From positions 1 to 57,309 of the forward strand of contig NZ_JADEXD010000015.1 in the NCBI RefSeq assembly GCF_015207285.1: a DNA stretch of 57,309 bases, written 5' to 3'. The notes under the pieces are model-generated. The model did no database searches and was not told where the DNA came from. It saw only the letters and a program-made list of their open reading frames with translations. The translations under genes were made by a program, and so were the position numbers. This stretch comes from Tychonema sp. LEGE 07203 (lineage in GTDB: Bacteria; Cyanobacteriota; Cyanobacteriia; Cyanobacteriales; Microcoleaceae). Numbering within the stretch: the first letter of the stretch is position 1; every line of letters begins with the position of its first letter. This document shows, piece after piece, positions 12,001 through 17,697 of this stretch.

Positions 12001-13324
12001 GTTGGGTTCTACTCGGTTGCTGACTAATGGTTCAGGACAGGTTAGCAATATCTATACATATGATGCTTATGGCAATTTAATTGCATCGACTGGCGGTGCT
12101 AATAATGCTTATTTGTTTGCTGGGGAACAGCGGGATAAGGAGACGGGTTTGGATTATTTGCGGGCGCGGTATTACGACCCGTTGGTGGGGAGGTTTGTTT
12201 CGGCTGATGCTTATGAGGGGACGCTGGATGACCCGATGAGTTTGCACGATTATCAGTACGCTCATGCTAATCCGGTTGTTAATACTGACCCTAGCGGGTA
12301 TTTCTCAATTGGAGAGTTGTTGGGAACTATGGCAGGGTATTCTGTGTTGGCTGGGTTGAGTTATACGACTGGGAGTGCTGTGGGAACGGTGGCTGGGGGA
12401 GGAAGCGTTTGGGATGCTGTTGCTAAGTACGATCAGTTTTTTGCTGGTTTAACAGATGCTTTGACCTTTGGAATTAGTTCGCATCTTCGGCAATCAGTAT
12501 ATGGAGAAACAGCTACAAATAATCACAAGGGAATTTTCTTTAACTTGGGTCGGCTTGGTGGGGCGATTGCTAGTATGTGGATTGGTGCTGGTGGTACTAC
12601 ATTTGCTGAATTCAGTACGGCGAGTTGGTTGCCAAGAGCTGCGTTGGGTTACGATTTATTTGGTGCTGGGCTTGGCATGGCTCAAAGTGTAATTAATGTT
12701 GCCAAAGGTCAAGCTACTTGGTGGGATATTCTTCCTTTTTTACCAGCCCTTACTTGGTTTAATATTAAGTATAAGGTCAACGTCAAGGGGTTGGGGAGTA
12801 ATTTTGGTAATCTTGAAATTAGTAGGAGATTAAGTGCAGAAGTTCAAGATTTGCGAACTCGAACAGGAGTTGAGAGACTTACTATTATAAATAAAAAAGG
12901 TAAGCCACAAGTGGTAGGCGGAACAGTAGGTGTAGCTGTGACCGATATACCAGGTCTTGAAACTAAAGTTTTTGGAGGAGCATCACCTGATGCACATATA
13001 AATCTTGGAGAAGTTACAAGAGGTGAAATAACATCCCCAGCAAAAGTGGCTAAAGGTCGAAACCATGCTGAAGAAGAACTTGGTAATGAAATTGTTAACA
13101 CTATTCGCTCCTCCAATCTAACTGATGATGATTTAGTTGGAAAAACTATATATATGCACATTGAGACAATGCCATGTAGTACATGCAAATCAGGATTAGC
13201 GTCAGATAAAGAAGCAGGTGTGCTAAAGCAGTTAAGCGAAACGTATCCCCAACTGAGGATTATAGTTACTGCTGAGGACTCTACCAAATCTATGATAATT
13301 CAAGGTGGGAGAAGAATAGAATAA
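1..13324 (+). CDS. Giant Rhs/YD polymorphic toxin, C-terminal two thirds (joins 50750..57309 across the window ends)
   Basis: This is the 3' part of one gene that starts at 50750; base 1 is the third base of a Val codon begun at 57308. Residue numbers refer to the joined 6,627-residue protein. PPC-like repeats continue to about 4430. An SdrD-B type domain (AVFDDLNGNGFRD near 4890) is interrupted by a VWA domain whose MIDAS motif DVSGS lies near residue 3843, and then resumes (YLDLNNNGVLDPDE near 5580). Putative-Ig/cadherin-like repeats with the pattern DPDGD...GM.D..TG...W.P run from about 5840 to 7850. A DUF6531-like segment (near 8430) precedes YD repeats and the Rhs core (GEQRDKETGLDYLRARYYDP, DPSG near 12290). 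After a hydrophobic pre-toxin stretch comes a deaminase-like tip. No signal peptide is visible at the N-terminus, so the export route is unknown. The Rhs assignment is certain; target and delivery are inferred. Confidence 0.95.
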   Translation, partial: LPTDGTYILALRNTSVNPVPYNVLVNSTLPPSTPNSGLGVLHSGTLSVPGEVDDYSFTAASGTLVYFDGRGNDWTKRVRLYNPDGTEVFSNLDNQSDYGAYQLTQTGNYKLQAYGYYSDTTGNYSFQLVDLKAAPSLSLNTATPINVPLNPLETKAFKFTGAVDQKVWLDGLNASNPNITARLLNSSGRQVAYTGDLSGDIQLQTLEADGEYYLVLQSNNPSATVANFRLLDNTDTGATTLTSLDNRNVSGNFGASNRETVLYKFQGLEGQHLYFDRTDGDYYNNYYLYSPDGNRFYYNSLGYDSEPTKLPSSGEYVLAFAGNNNPNNNYGVRLVTPTDGVFSLTIGNTVNGEIVKAGQQNTYTFAGTEGQRLWFDSLLAAGNINGTLYSPTNAIIWNSQSLGSDLEPAALTTLKETGNYRFVVDGSGDATGSYSFRILDLAAAAQTTSLDTNTIGNFGTSKRDAVVYKFTGSEGQYVYFDRIEGGGSNYSVYSPDGQRLFYQNLSYDPPYPYSYDYGVEPTKLPSSGEYTLVFNGTGQTNNNYNLLMVTPDLVTKPHTIGDTIAGTISEPGEQDTYTFTGTPGQKLWLDSLFSSSNISAYLYSPTGKLLLNGHNVGDDSNSSDLLTLTEAGTYTLKVDASYDNTGAYQFRFLDSAAATVTSLDTPIAGNFGTSKREAIAYRFNGTQGQPLYFDSTVGDAANNCFLYDPYGKQIFDYAGLSSDNEKTALPFSGEYTLILSGKNATNNNYNLRIVTPDIVTAPYNVGDTVSGTIGEAGEQDTYTFPGTIGQKLWFDSLENSPANLTLKLVDPDGVTVFGDWYNGQYASYDREPVRLTKEGNYKLIVDGSADSAGNTYSFRLLDLAAGETLTLDAPISGDFGSSKREAKTYKFQGAAGSSFYFDMTAGDPYNYYYLYDPYGKRLTSGGLTNDPEQPLSVTGEYSLVLSGQDRPNNNYSFKVVRPELTTVPLTLGQTVSQSIDKAGEKDTYTFDGKVGQKLFFDGLTGNSNLSAQLYDPFGNAVVGTSGYSSVNTSADWQPPTLNASGTYRLVVDATNNNTGNYSFKLSDLADSSPLNLTAPNIGTAEIGEVDLYKITGRQGQVLNFDLSAAAWSNGGNWVLYGPDNKAIVSPPWNSPDFKVALPTAGLYTLAITGNNSSPVSYNFSATDNTPAPQTSAGLNSIISGTLTAGGVTNHTFTASAGTQIFLDSINNNNWQIRARLIAPDGSRVFDNEDTSLNTLPKVLPQTGEYTLQIYGYYTSSTGSYQLRVAELPNSLRSPITNYLEIGSPVSGTLSGAEAKVYTFDGVEGLRVAFNGMVGTNVSATLYDPTGKAVFTKPNFQYTDVEPLTLTQNGLYQLVIEGQQATNQNYSFQLLELSGASFMPFNLPVTGTLASGQQSKFYKFEGNKGDRLFFDSIVGNYSNYWKLIGPDNKQVTYNWLGSDLPVELPATGEYALLIEGGTSSAPVNYQFRALRYEKTAADIVTPGTGETGSNSLGSSGLYPVKLEASDGQGGKDLQEYSIRVWPDPTNSNPVIVSDPVVRFGLDDKIYRYQLAAVDPDGDRLKYRLVDGPLGALINGDSGELLWFPENIAAGSKADFTVEVADPRGGKGLQKFTVDAYGALGKIQGAVFDDLNGNGFRDSKLVKGNNPAIIVAIDVSGSTAAPFAGPAGVDDVLKAQVAATLTLIDTLIAQGLGDRVNIGLIPHQYTAQIQDMDPATPGVQPYTTPLADKNNNGIPDIREILASDTYTIPNGHNDFTRAVEAIDQLVPYMPGDKNIIFMSDGYGALDATVSATVRADLTTKGIGLTAFGIGQYSTLDTIKKLDPEAVILSDIDQLSSVFGGFDPRYTIEPLMENVPVYLDLNNNGVLDPDEPKQLTKKDDSESILGQTNYQFTFDNLVPGTYKVRAVAPSDYIQTAPSSSVFTDTVTAAGQTFTHLFGVHKDSQEPVNSDPTFLTVAPPFGLKAGEPLVYRALASDPDADEVTYSLVLNPPGMSVDPKNGTVVWTPTAAQVEEYYKELRATRDRLIAFGRPEAAPSTVKFNVVLRATDGKGGQALQYVEVELIPPNNPPLFASIPPSDLQPQIGKRFEYRAVAADADGDIITYALLPNAPAGITVNPTTGLVTWTPTAGQLGTNSFTVKATDGKGGESKLEVPLRVIEAIPNRPPDITSDPRTSARTGSGYFYKLAVTDPDGNPISFTLVSKPAGMTVDSEGLVAWTPTAAQTGPQTVSVSVSDGQGGTDTQSWTVNVSNSTANRLPSITSVPDTVTNLEKVYRYQLTGTDPDGDYLLWSLDSAPNGMVIDTKTGGLSWQPTSEQIGEHTVAVRVTDSLGSYTGQEFSLKVTGINTPPAIVSIPVTIAGVNGTYKYQVFGTDPENDTLRYSLGTKPDGMKIDARTGLIEWTPGANFVGSHTVEVLATDTQGGVGNQKFAVSVGTAAINLPPTVVSTPVFAASLGSQYSYPVQATDPESGSLTYQLLKAPMGMAINAATGLLTWDNPTAGNHQIVVGAADAGGLGAAQGFTLTARANSTPIVPAVPVVQSAVVGSTYRYDLRATDAEGDLLAYSLIQSPSGMTVDEFGRISWMPQATDVGTTGPVQVAITDTFGKTVSVSYNLSVVADTSAPKVNIVASKNTANLGDSVTFTVNAVDNVKVESLGLTINGTPVVLDAQGQASVKVNNLGNFTAIATAKDSAGNAGTATQTVAAIDTSDVNAPTIHISLEDDAEITAPFNITGTISDSSLAYYTLEVAPVGGGQIPGDGGGFKEVYRGTTAVSNGTVATFDPTVLANGAYVLKFTAFDTNGNGSTTERTVNVAGDLKLGNFRLSFTDLTVPVAGIPINVTRTYDSLNANNSDDFGYGWRMEFRDTDLKTSLKADPIYEELGINTVAFDSKTKVFITLPGGKRETFTFKPTPSHLNQYLGAAGPGAAMYKPAFESQKGSTMTLTVKDANLIRNEYGEYYGVNGQPFNPENPAFGSVYVLTTKEGLVYEIDAKSGDLLTATDANGNKLTFSDAGIASSTGKSVTFERDVAGRIVSVVDPDGKKVKYEYDAKGDLVAVKDRENNATRFVYEDEDRPHFLTEVIDSLGRSGVKTEYDEQGRLKQMVDANGSAVELVYDPNNSIQKVKDVFGKETTYVYDSRGNVLTEIDPLGKRVDRTFDGDNNVLTETVITTELNAAGTSVEVRSKTEWTYDAKGNKLTEKDPLGNVSRWTYNSRGQVLTETDALGNAATYTYSPSGNLLTTKDATGNVTKYSYDMRGNILSLTDAANNITRFQYDGGGNVTNLEDASGNKATYTYDSNGNMLRETMKVATPTGEKELVTEWTYNNEGKIKSITQSGRTTTYEYDSNGRQSASIDGNRRTEYRYNSQGKLVETIYPDDTPSNSDNSRTITVYDKGGRQRATIDRDGRVTHYKYDDAGRLTETIYPTEDANQVQSLLNAISPGQTPQSVDWTNIVYPDTTPAYLASNSRTKTEYYKTGEVKAEIDVSGNRTEYEYDAAGRVSLTRFDATNYITYTYDTVGNRKTETVFAGGTSTTTTYDSKGQVTATTDPNGKTTKFEYDANGQLKAVVDALKKRTEYGYDSAGNLTSVKDALGQVTAYEYDEKGRRKAVIRPDNKRSTFVYDDVANTVTITDFNNKTVKYTYNDQNQVVAKQYQNVSGATVSVTYATNGLEETITDSRGATVYKYDSLGQVISRKDPVGPYLASGNSIEYKYESGQVSEVKTPTRTTGYTYDSEGRLKTVSTPDMGTVMYDYDSLGNLWKTLYPNNLVETRIYDSLGRLDLVKTVKVDPVTKLELQVVSSYDYAVDAVGNRREVLENSGRKVEYKYDDLNRLLEEKITNDPSGNNRVVSYTYDAVGNRLSKTDSVSGVTTYTYNGLNQLSTSTTNGVATIYSYDSNGNLISEVTGSNSTVYRWENDGENRLVGVTVTEGGVTRNVGYQYNAQGIRVGKVVDGVETRYLIDELQPYDQVLEEYDALGNAKGSYVYGLDLLGRVSGMQPEFYHSDGLGSTRLLTNGSGQVSNIYTYDAYGNLIASTGGANNAYLFAGEQRDKETGLDYLRARYYDPLVGRFVSADAYEGTLDDPMSLHDYQYAHANPVVNTDPSGYFSIGELLGTMAGYSVLAGLSYTTGSAVGTVAGGGSVWDAVAKYDQFFAGLTDALTFGISSHLRQSVYGETATNNHKGIFFNLGRLGGAIASMWIGAGGTTFAEFSTASWLPRAALGYDLFGAGLGMAQSVINVAKGQATWWDILPFLPALTWFNIKYKVNVKGLGSNFGNLEISRRLSAEVQDLRTRTGVERLTIINKKGKPQVVGGTVGVAVTDIPGLETKVFGGASPDAHINLGEVTRGEITSPAKVAKGRNHAEEELGNEIVNTIRSSNLTDDDLVGKTIYMHIETMPCSTCKSGLASDKEAGVLKQLSETYPQLRIIVTAEDSTKSMIIQGGRRIE
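12300..13324 (+). other. Toxin tip of the giant Rhs protein: deaminase-superfamily-like domain
   Basis: Downstream of the conserved DPSG end of the Rhs core the sequence changes character: it becomes more AT-rich and no longer matches the second Rhs module. A glycine/alanine-rich hydrophobic stretch (about 12310-12760) is followed by about 170 polar residues. These carry NHAEEELGNEIV (His 6542, Glu 6544) and METMPC-like text with the pattern P-C-S-T-C (Cys 6579 and Cys 6582). HAE plus PCxxC is the zinc-binding signature of the cytidine-deaminase fold, used by many polymorphic toxins to deaminate nucleic acid or nucleotides. The spacing of about 35 residues fits the fold. The exact deaminase subfamily cannot be named from sight, and the substrate is unknown. 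Confidence 0.75.
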
Positions 13325-13725
13325 TCACTCTTTTAAAAACATTAATATTTCTTTACATCCATTGAGAAGTGTTCGCCTTCTTCAGACGCTTTTGTCACTT
13401 TGGGGACAATCTAAAACTAGACAGCAAACAATCTATGTCAAGTTTTGTAGAATGTCAAGTTTTGTAGAAAAAAAATTGATTAATCGTCTATTGACTCACT
13501 TAAACAAGAGAGTTAAGATTTTTAATCTACAAAGATATTATATTTGTGGGTTCAATAGTGCACGAGTGTGCTGGATATGTTCGGCATACTTGCTGATGTC
13601 AATAGGAGGCTCGTCCGTGGTCAAAAAATAGAATAAATGGGTAAACAAGTAAAAAAATGTATAATTTTAATTGTCAAGTTAACAAAGACTGAAAATCATT
13701 GTACAATCATATAATTACCACCTAA
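13325..13725. other. Gap between toxin and immunity gene, no convincing gene
   Basis: About 400 AT-rich bases separate the toxin stop from the immunity gene. An 89-codon open frame at 13362-13631 has no start signal and looks like chance. A 16-base direct repeat, GTCAAGTTTTGTAGAA, occurs at 13437-13452 and 13454-13469. The long spacing means the immunity gene probably has its own promoter, although no clear -35/-10 pair was identified. Confidence 0.5.
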
Positions 13726-14121
13726 ATGAAGTTCCAGAGTAAACTTATGATGCTTGAGTTTTTTGGTTGCGATTTTGAAGCTAGTGATTCTAGTCTTCGG
13801 ATTGGTTTTTCGGATGGAGAAGAGGGCGAACATTATTTTATCATAGAACGAGATGAAGATTACATAAAAGAAACTCTCCCTGACACAGAAAGTATTTACA
13901 TTGAACTCGACGATCAGTGTTCTGGAATGAATGGATCGATCGATTCAATTAGTCTTAGTCGTAACAGCTTCAATATTCGTTTTGATTCTTCAACTTTCTT
14001 GAGAGGGTATAACGAAATTTCAATTACTTTTTCCTTAGAAGATTCTGACTTTAAGCTGCTAAAAAATGTTTTGCAGAAAATCATGCAAGGTTACGAGGAA
14101 AAATTGAATTTAATTGATTAG
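13726..14121 (+). CDS. Immunity protein, Imm10-like
   Basis: This 131-residue acidic protein follows the deaminase-tipped Rhs gene in the same orientation, the usual place for the cognate immunity gene. Seen in the sequence: an early GFSDGEEGEHYFIIERDED segment, a central SIYIELDDQCSGMNG, and ISLSRNSFNIRFDSS. This order resembles the Imm10 family as I remember it (a tyrosine-rich 'YfiieR' strand, then 'I.lddQ', then 'v.Ls.n.l.i'). The family name is therefore recognition rather than a search result. It would act in the cytoplasm by binding and blocking the toxin tip. The start at 13726 has only a weak ribosome-binding site; the ATG pair at 13747 is an alternative. Confidence 0.7.
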   Translation: MKFQSKLMMLEFFGCDFEASDSSLRIGFSDGEEGEHYFIIERDEDYIKETLPDTESIYIELDDQCSGMNGSIDSISLSRNSFNIRFDSSTFLRGYNEISITFSLEDSDFKLLKNVLQKIMQGYEEKLNLID

Positions 14122-14195
14122 TCAATTATTGATTTTGGTGCAGCCACCAGCAGATAAAAAATCCTTGGTTCGGTGACCGCTGCACTCTCGAAAAT

Positions 14196-14238
14196 CGCTG
14201 CTCGATCGCCCATTCTGATTATGGGCGATCGAGCAGCG
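14196..14238. repeat. Perfect 18-bp hairpin downstream of the immunity gene
   Basis: Positions 14196-14213 and 14221-14238 are perfect reverse complements around a 7-base loop. Each arm contains a CGATCG core related to the HIP1 octamer. There is no T-tract, so it is not a standard intrinsic terminator. It could still stop transcription, protect the mRNA end, or mark the border of the orphan Rhs module that begins about 100 bp later. Confidence 0.8.
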
Positions 14239-14318
14239 CACGATTGCTCTGCTTAAATTGCTAGCTCGTCAAAAGTGCGCTCGCTCGCTGGCTGCTGAAT
14301 CGAAATATTTTTTATTAA

Positions 14319-16419
14319 AGGTGCGATCAAGCGTCTCAAACTGTAAGTGCGATCGACCCCACTGACATTAACGCCCCAACCCTCACCATCAACTTGCAAG
14401 ATGATGCAGACATTACCGCGCCTGTCAATATTGTTGGCACGATCGCCGACAGCAATTTGGCATACTATACATTAGAAATCGCCCCCGTCGGCAGCAACAA
14501 GTTCCAGGAAGTTTATCGGGGAACTGCTGCTGTCAGCAACGGAACGGTTGCGACTTTTGACCCGACTGTTTTGGCCAACGGCGCTTACGTTCTCAAGTTC
14601 ACTGCATTCGACGCTAACGGCAACGGTTCGACTACTGAAAGGACGGTGAATGTTGCGGGCGATTTGAAGTTGGGCAATTTCCGCTTATCCTTTACTGATT
14701 TAACCGTTCCAGTTGCGGGAATTCCGATTAACGTGACTCGGACTTACGATTCTTTGAATGCCAACAATAGCGATGATTTTGGCTACGGCTGGCGGATGGA
14801 ATTCCGGGATACTGATTTGAAGACTTCGCTGAAAGCTGACCCGATTTACGAAGAATTGGGCATCAATACCGTAGCTTTTGATAGCAAGACTAAGGTATTC
14901 ATTACGTTACCCGGTGGCAAGCGGGAAACCTTTACTTTTAAGCCGACTCCGAGTCATTTGAATCAGTATTTAGGGGCTGCTGGGCCGGGCGCTGCGATGT
15001 ACAAGCCGGCTTTTGAGTCTCAGAAGGGTTCGACGATGACTCTGACTGTTAAGGATGCGAATTTGATACGGAATGAGTACGGCGAGTATTACGGGGTGAA
15101 CGGGCAGCCCTTCAATCCCGAAAATCCTGCGTTTGGTAGTGTTTATGTGTTGACTACCAAGGAAGGGTTGGTTTACGAGATTGATGCGAAGTCTGGGGAT
15201 TTGCTGACAGCTACTGATGCGAATGGGAATAAGCTGACTTTTAGCGATGCGGGGATTGCTAGTTCGACTGGGAAGTCGGTGACTTTTGAGAGGGATGTTG
15301 CTGGGAGGATTGTTAGCGTTGTTGACCCGGATGGGAAGAAGGTTAAGTATGAATACGATGCGAAAGGGGATTTGGTTGCTGTTAAAGACAGGGAGAATAA
15401 TGCAACTCGGTTTGTTTATGAAGATGAGGACAGACCGCACTTTTTGACTGAGGTTATTGACTCGTTGGGACGCAGTGGAGTTAAGACTGAATACGACGAA
15501 CAAGGTCGCCTCAAGCAGATGGTTGATGCCAACGGTTCGGCGGTTGAGTTGGTTTATGACCCGAATAATTCGATTCAGAAGGTTAAGGATGTTTTTGGCA
15601 AGGAAACTACTTATGTTTACGACAGTCGCGGGAACGTTTTAACTGAGATTGACCCGTTAGGTAAGAGGGTTGATAGGACTTTTGATGGGGATAATAACGT
15701 TCTGACTGAGACTGTAATTACCACTGAGTTAAATGCTGCTGGAGTTTCGGTTGAGGTGCGGCAAAAGACTGAGTGGACTTACGATGAATCGGGGAATAAG
15801 TTAACCCAGAAGGATGCTTTGGGGAATGTCAGTCAGTGGACTTATAACAGTCGGGGACAGGTTTTAACTGAGATTGATGCTTTGGGGAATAGTGCGAATT
15901 ATACCTATTCTCCGAGTGGAAATTTGCTGTCTACTAAGGATGCAAAGGGGAATGTTAGTAAGTTCAGCTACGATATGAGGGGAAATCTTCTCACTTTTTC
16001 CGATGCTAACAAAGTTACTAAGTTTACCTACGATGCTTCGGGAAATGTACTTTCGGTTGAGGATGCTTTAGGAAATAAAACAACTTTTACCTACGACAAC
16101 AGTGGGAATCGTTTAACTGAAACTCGCACTGTAACTACTCCTTCGGGTATTCAACAACTGGTTACTAAATCAACTTACGACAGTAACGGTAAAGTCAAGT
16201 CAACAACTGATGGATTAAATGGAGTTACCAAATACGAGTACGATGCTAATGGGAATCAAGTTGCTGTAATTGATGCTTTGAATCGTCGGACTGAGTATCG
16301 TTACGATAGCAAAGGTCAGTTAATTGAGACGATTTATCCCGACAATACTCTCAGCTATCCGGCTGACAATCCGAGAACGATTAACATTTACGATAAGGGC
16401 GGTCGTTTGCGGGCTACTG
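14319..16419 (+). pseudogene. Orphan Rhs module, 5' part, split by an IS element
   Basis: Homology to the giant gene begins in frame at about 14331 and matches its residues encoded from about 8100 onward: an Ig-like segment, then DUF6531-like and YD repeats. The frame is open from 14319 (stop at 14316-14318), but the first possible start codon is a TTG at 14394. No ribosome-binding site is present. The piece is therefore a promoterless, headless copy, the arrangement known as an orphan Rhs-CT module in other bacteria. Positions 14856-15736 appear identical to 8636-9516. The reading frame is interrupted at 16420 by the insertion sequence. Removing the IS and one copy of its 9-bp duplication joins it in frame to 17698-20525, giving about 1,617 codons from the TTG. 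Confidence 0.85.
16411..16419. repeat. Target-site duplication, left copy (GGGCTACTG)
   Basis: The nine bases GGGCTACTG immediately left of the insertion sequence are repeated directly after it at 17689-17697. In the intact homologous gene the corresponding site (near 10185) occurs once. Confidence 0.9.
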
Positions 16420-17688
16420 CTGACGGGGTGACAACCCCGTTAAAACCCATAGCTAACAAAGGTTTGACCGATTTATGGTAAAAAAAGATGGGGTCAATAT
16501 CGTTAAACAACCCCATCTATAGAAAATGTTACCTCCATTTTACCAAATTTGTTTCCAGAAACAACTGAAACAAGCAGAATACTTAACCCTGAGTATTTTA
16601 ATCTTTCTGCTTCAAATCAAGAAACAAGTTAGCATTGAATCCCTGGCAACATTAATGCCTTATCCAATTTTGTTTGAGAGCAGGCGACGAGGGATTCAAA
16701 GATTTTTGAAGCTACCTATTCTCAATGTTAAGAATCTGTGGTTTCCCCTGATTAAATACATTTTAAGAACTAAAGTTAACCAGCAAAAAGAGTTGAAAGT
16801 TGCCATTGATAGAACGCAGTGGCGGGACAAAAATATCTTTGTCATCAGCCTGATATTTCAGCGGAGAGCATTACCATTATACTGGCAAATCTTACCGAAA
16901 AAAGGATGTAGTAATATCCAAGATCAAAAAAGATTGATTGGTCCCATCCTGACTTTGTTAAAGAAATATAAATTTGTGATAATAGGAGACCGCGAATTTG
17001 GGAGTGTCAAACTGGGAAAATGGCTGTGCGATCAGAATGTAAGGTTTGTTTTAAGAATACAAAAGGGGCGATATATTGAACAAGCAGGTAAAGAATATAA
17101 GCGATTGAGTGAGTTGGGTTTGATGCCAGGTACTAGCTTTTATTTTAGGGATGTTAAAGTGACGAAGCAAACAGGATTTGGCAAGTTTGATATCGCAGGT
17201 TATTGGAAGCGTCGATATCAAGGTCATGTTGAAGATGAAGGTTGGTATCTCCTCACAAATGTAGGAACTTTAAAAAAAGCTGTGGCTACATTTAGATGTC
17301 GAAGTGGGATCGAAGCTATGTTCAAAGATTGCAAGACAGGAGGCTATAACCTCGAAAAAAGTCACGCTTGTGACGAGCGCTTAAAAACCTTGATTTTATT
17401 AATAGCTTTTGCCTATACTTGCGCTATTTTTCAAGGAGACAAAATTAAAAGAATGGGCATTCAAAAATATGTGGGTCGCCTCACAGAAAGTGGGCGAACT
17501 GTAGCTCGGCATAGTAGCTTTTGGATTGGATTATCGGGTCAATCCTGGGTATTAGGCATAGAATATTGTCAGGAAATAGTTGTTGAATTAATGAAAATAA
17601 GACCTAATAAATTGCCATTTTTTCAGAAGGGTATGAGAGCTATGTCCTTGATTGAGTCTATGTTTTAACGGGGTTGTCACCCCGTCAG
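16420..17688 (+). mobile_element. IS4-family insertion sequence, 1,269 bp, inserted in the orphan Rhs gene
   Basis: The ends are perfect 27-bp terminal inverted repeats (16420-16446 and 17662-17688) starting CTGACGGGGTGACA. A 9-bp target duplication, GGGCTACTG, flanks the element. It contains one transposase gene whose stop codon lies inside the right repeat. Perfect ends, a perfect duplication and a frame that is restored by exact removal show a recent insertion. Each terminal repeat also contains a small internal palindrome, GGGGT-GACA-ACCCC. Family membership rests on the transposase motifs and on a duplication length within the IS4 range. Confidence 0.95.
16526..17668 (+). CDS. IS4-family DDE transposase
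   Basis: This 380-residue protein fills the element. The catalytic triad can be placed. The first Asp is in the segment VAIDRTQWRD (about residue 96), and the second is in IIGDREFGS (about residue 154). The Glu sits in FRCRSGIEAMFKDCKTGG (about residue 263), which gives the IS4 signature (Y)-x2-R-x3-E-x6-K with Phe in place of the usual Tyr. It cuts and joins the element ends. The frame is intact with no stop or shift, so the element may be active. The start ATG at 16526 gives a protein of normal length for the family. Confidence 0.95.
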   Translation: MLPPFYQICFQKQLKQAEYLTLSILIFLLQIKKQVSIESLATLMPYPILFESRRRGIQRFLKLPILNVKNLWFPLIKYILRTKVNQQKELKVAIDRTQWRDKNIFVISLIFQRRALPLYWQILPKKGCSNIQDQKRLIGPILTLLKKYKFVIIGDREFGSVKLGKWLCDQNVRFVLRIQKGRYIEQAGKEYKRLSELGLMPGTSFYFRDVKVTKQTGFGKFDIAGYWKRRYQGHVEDEGWYLLTNVGTLKKAVATFRCRSGIEAMFKDCKTGGYNLEKSHACDERLKTLILLIAFAYTCAIFQGDKIKRMGIQKYVGRLTESGRTVARHSSFWIGLSGQSWVLGIEYCQEIVVELMKIRPNKLPFFQKGMRAMSLIESMF

Positions 17689-17697
17689 GGGCTACTG

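Noticed and set aside
13362-13631. 89-codon frame between toxin and immunity gene
   Set aside because: No start signal, no protein-like pattern, and direct repeats run through it.
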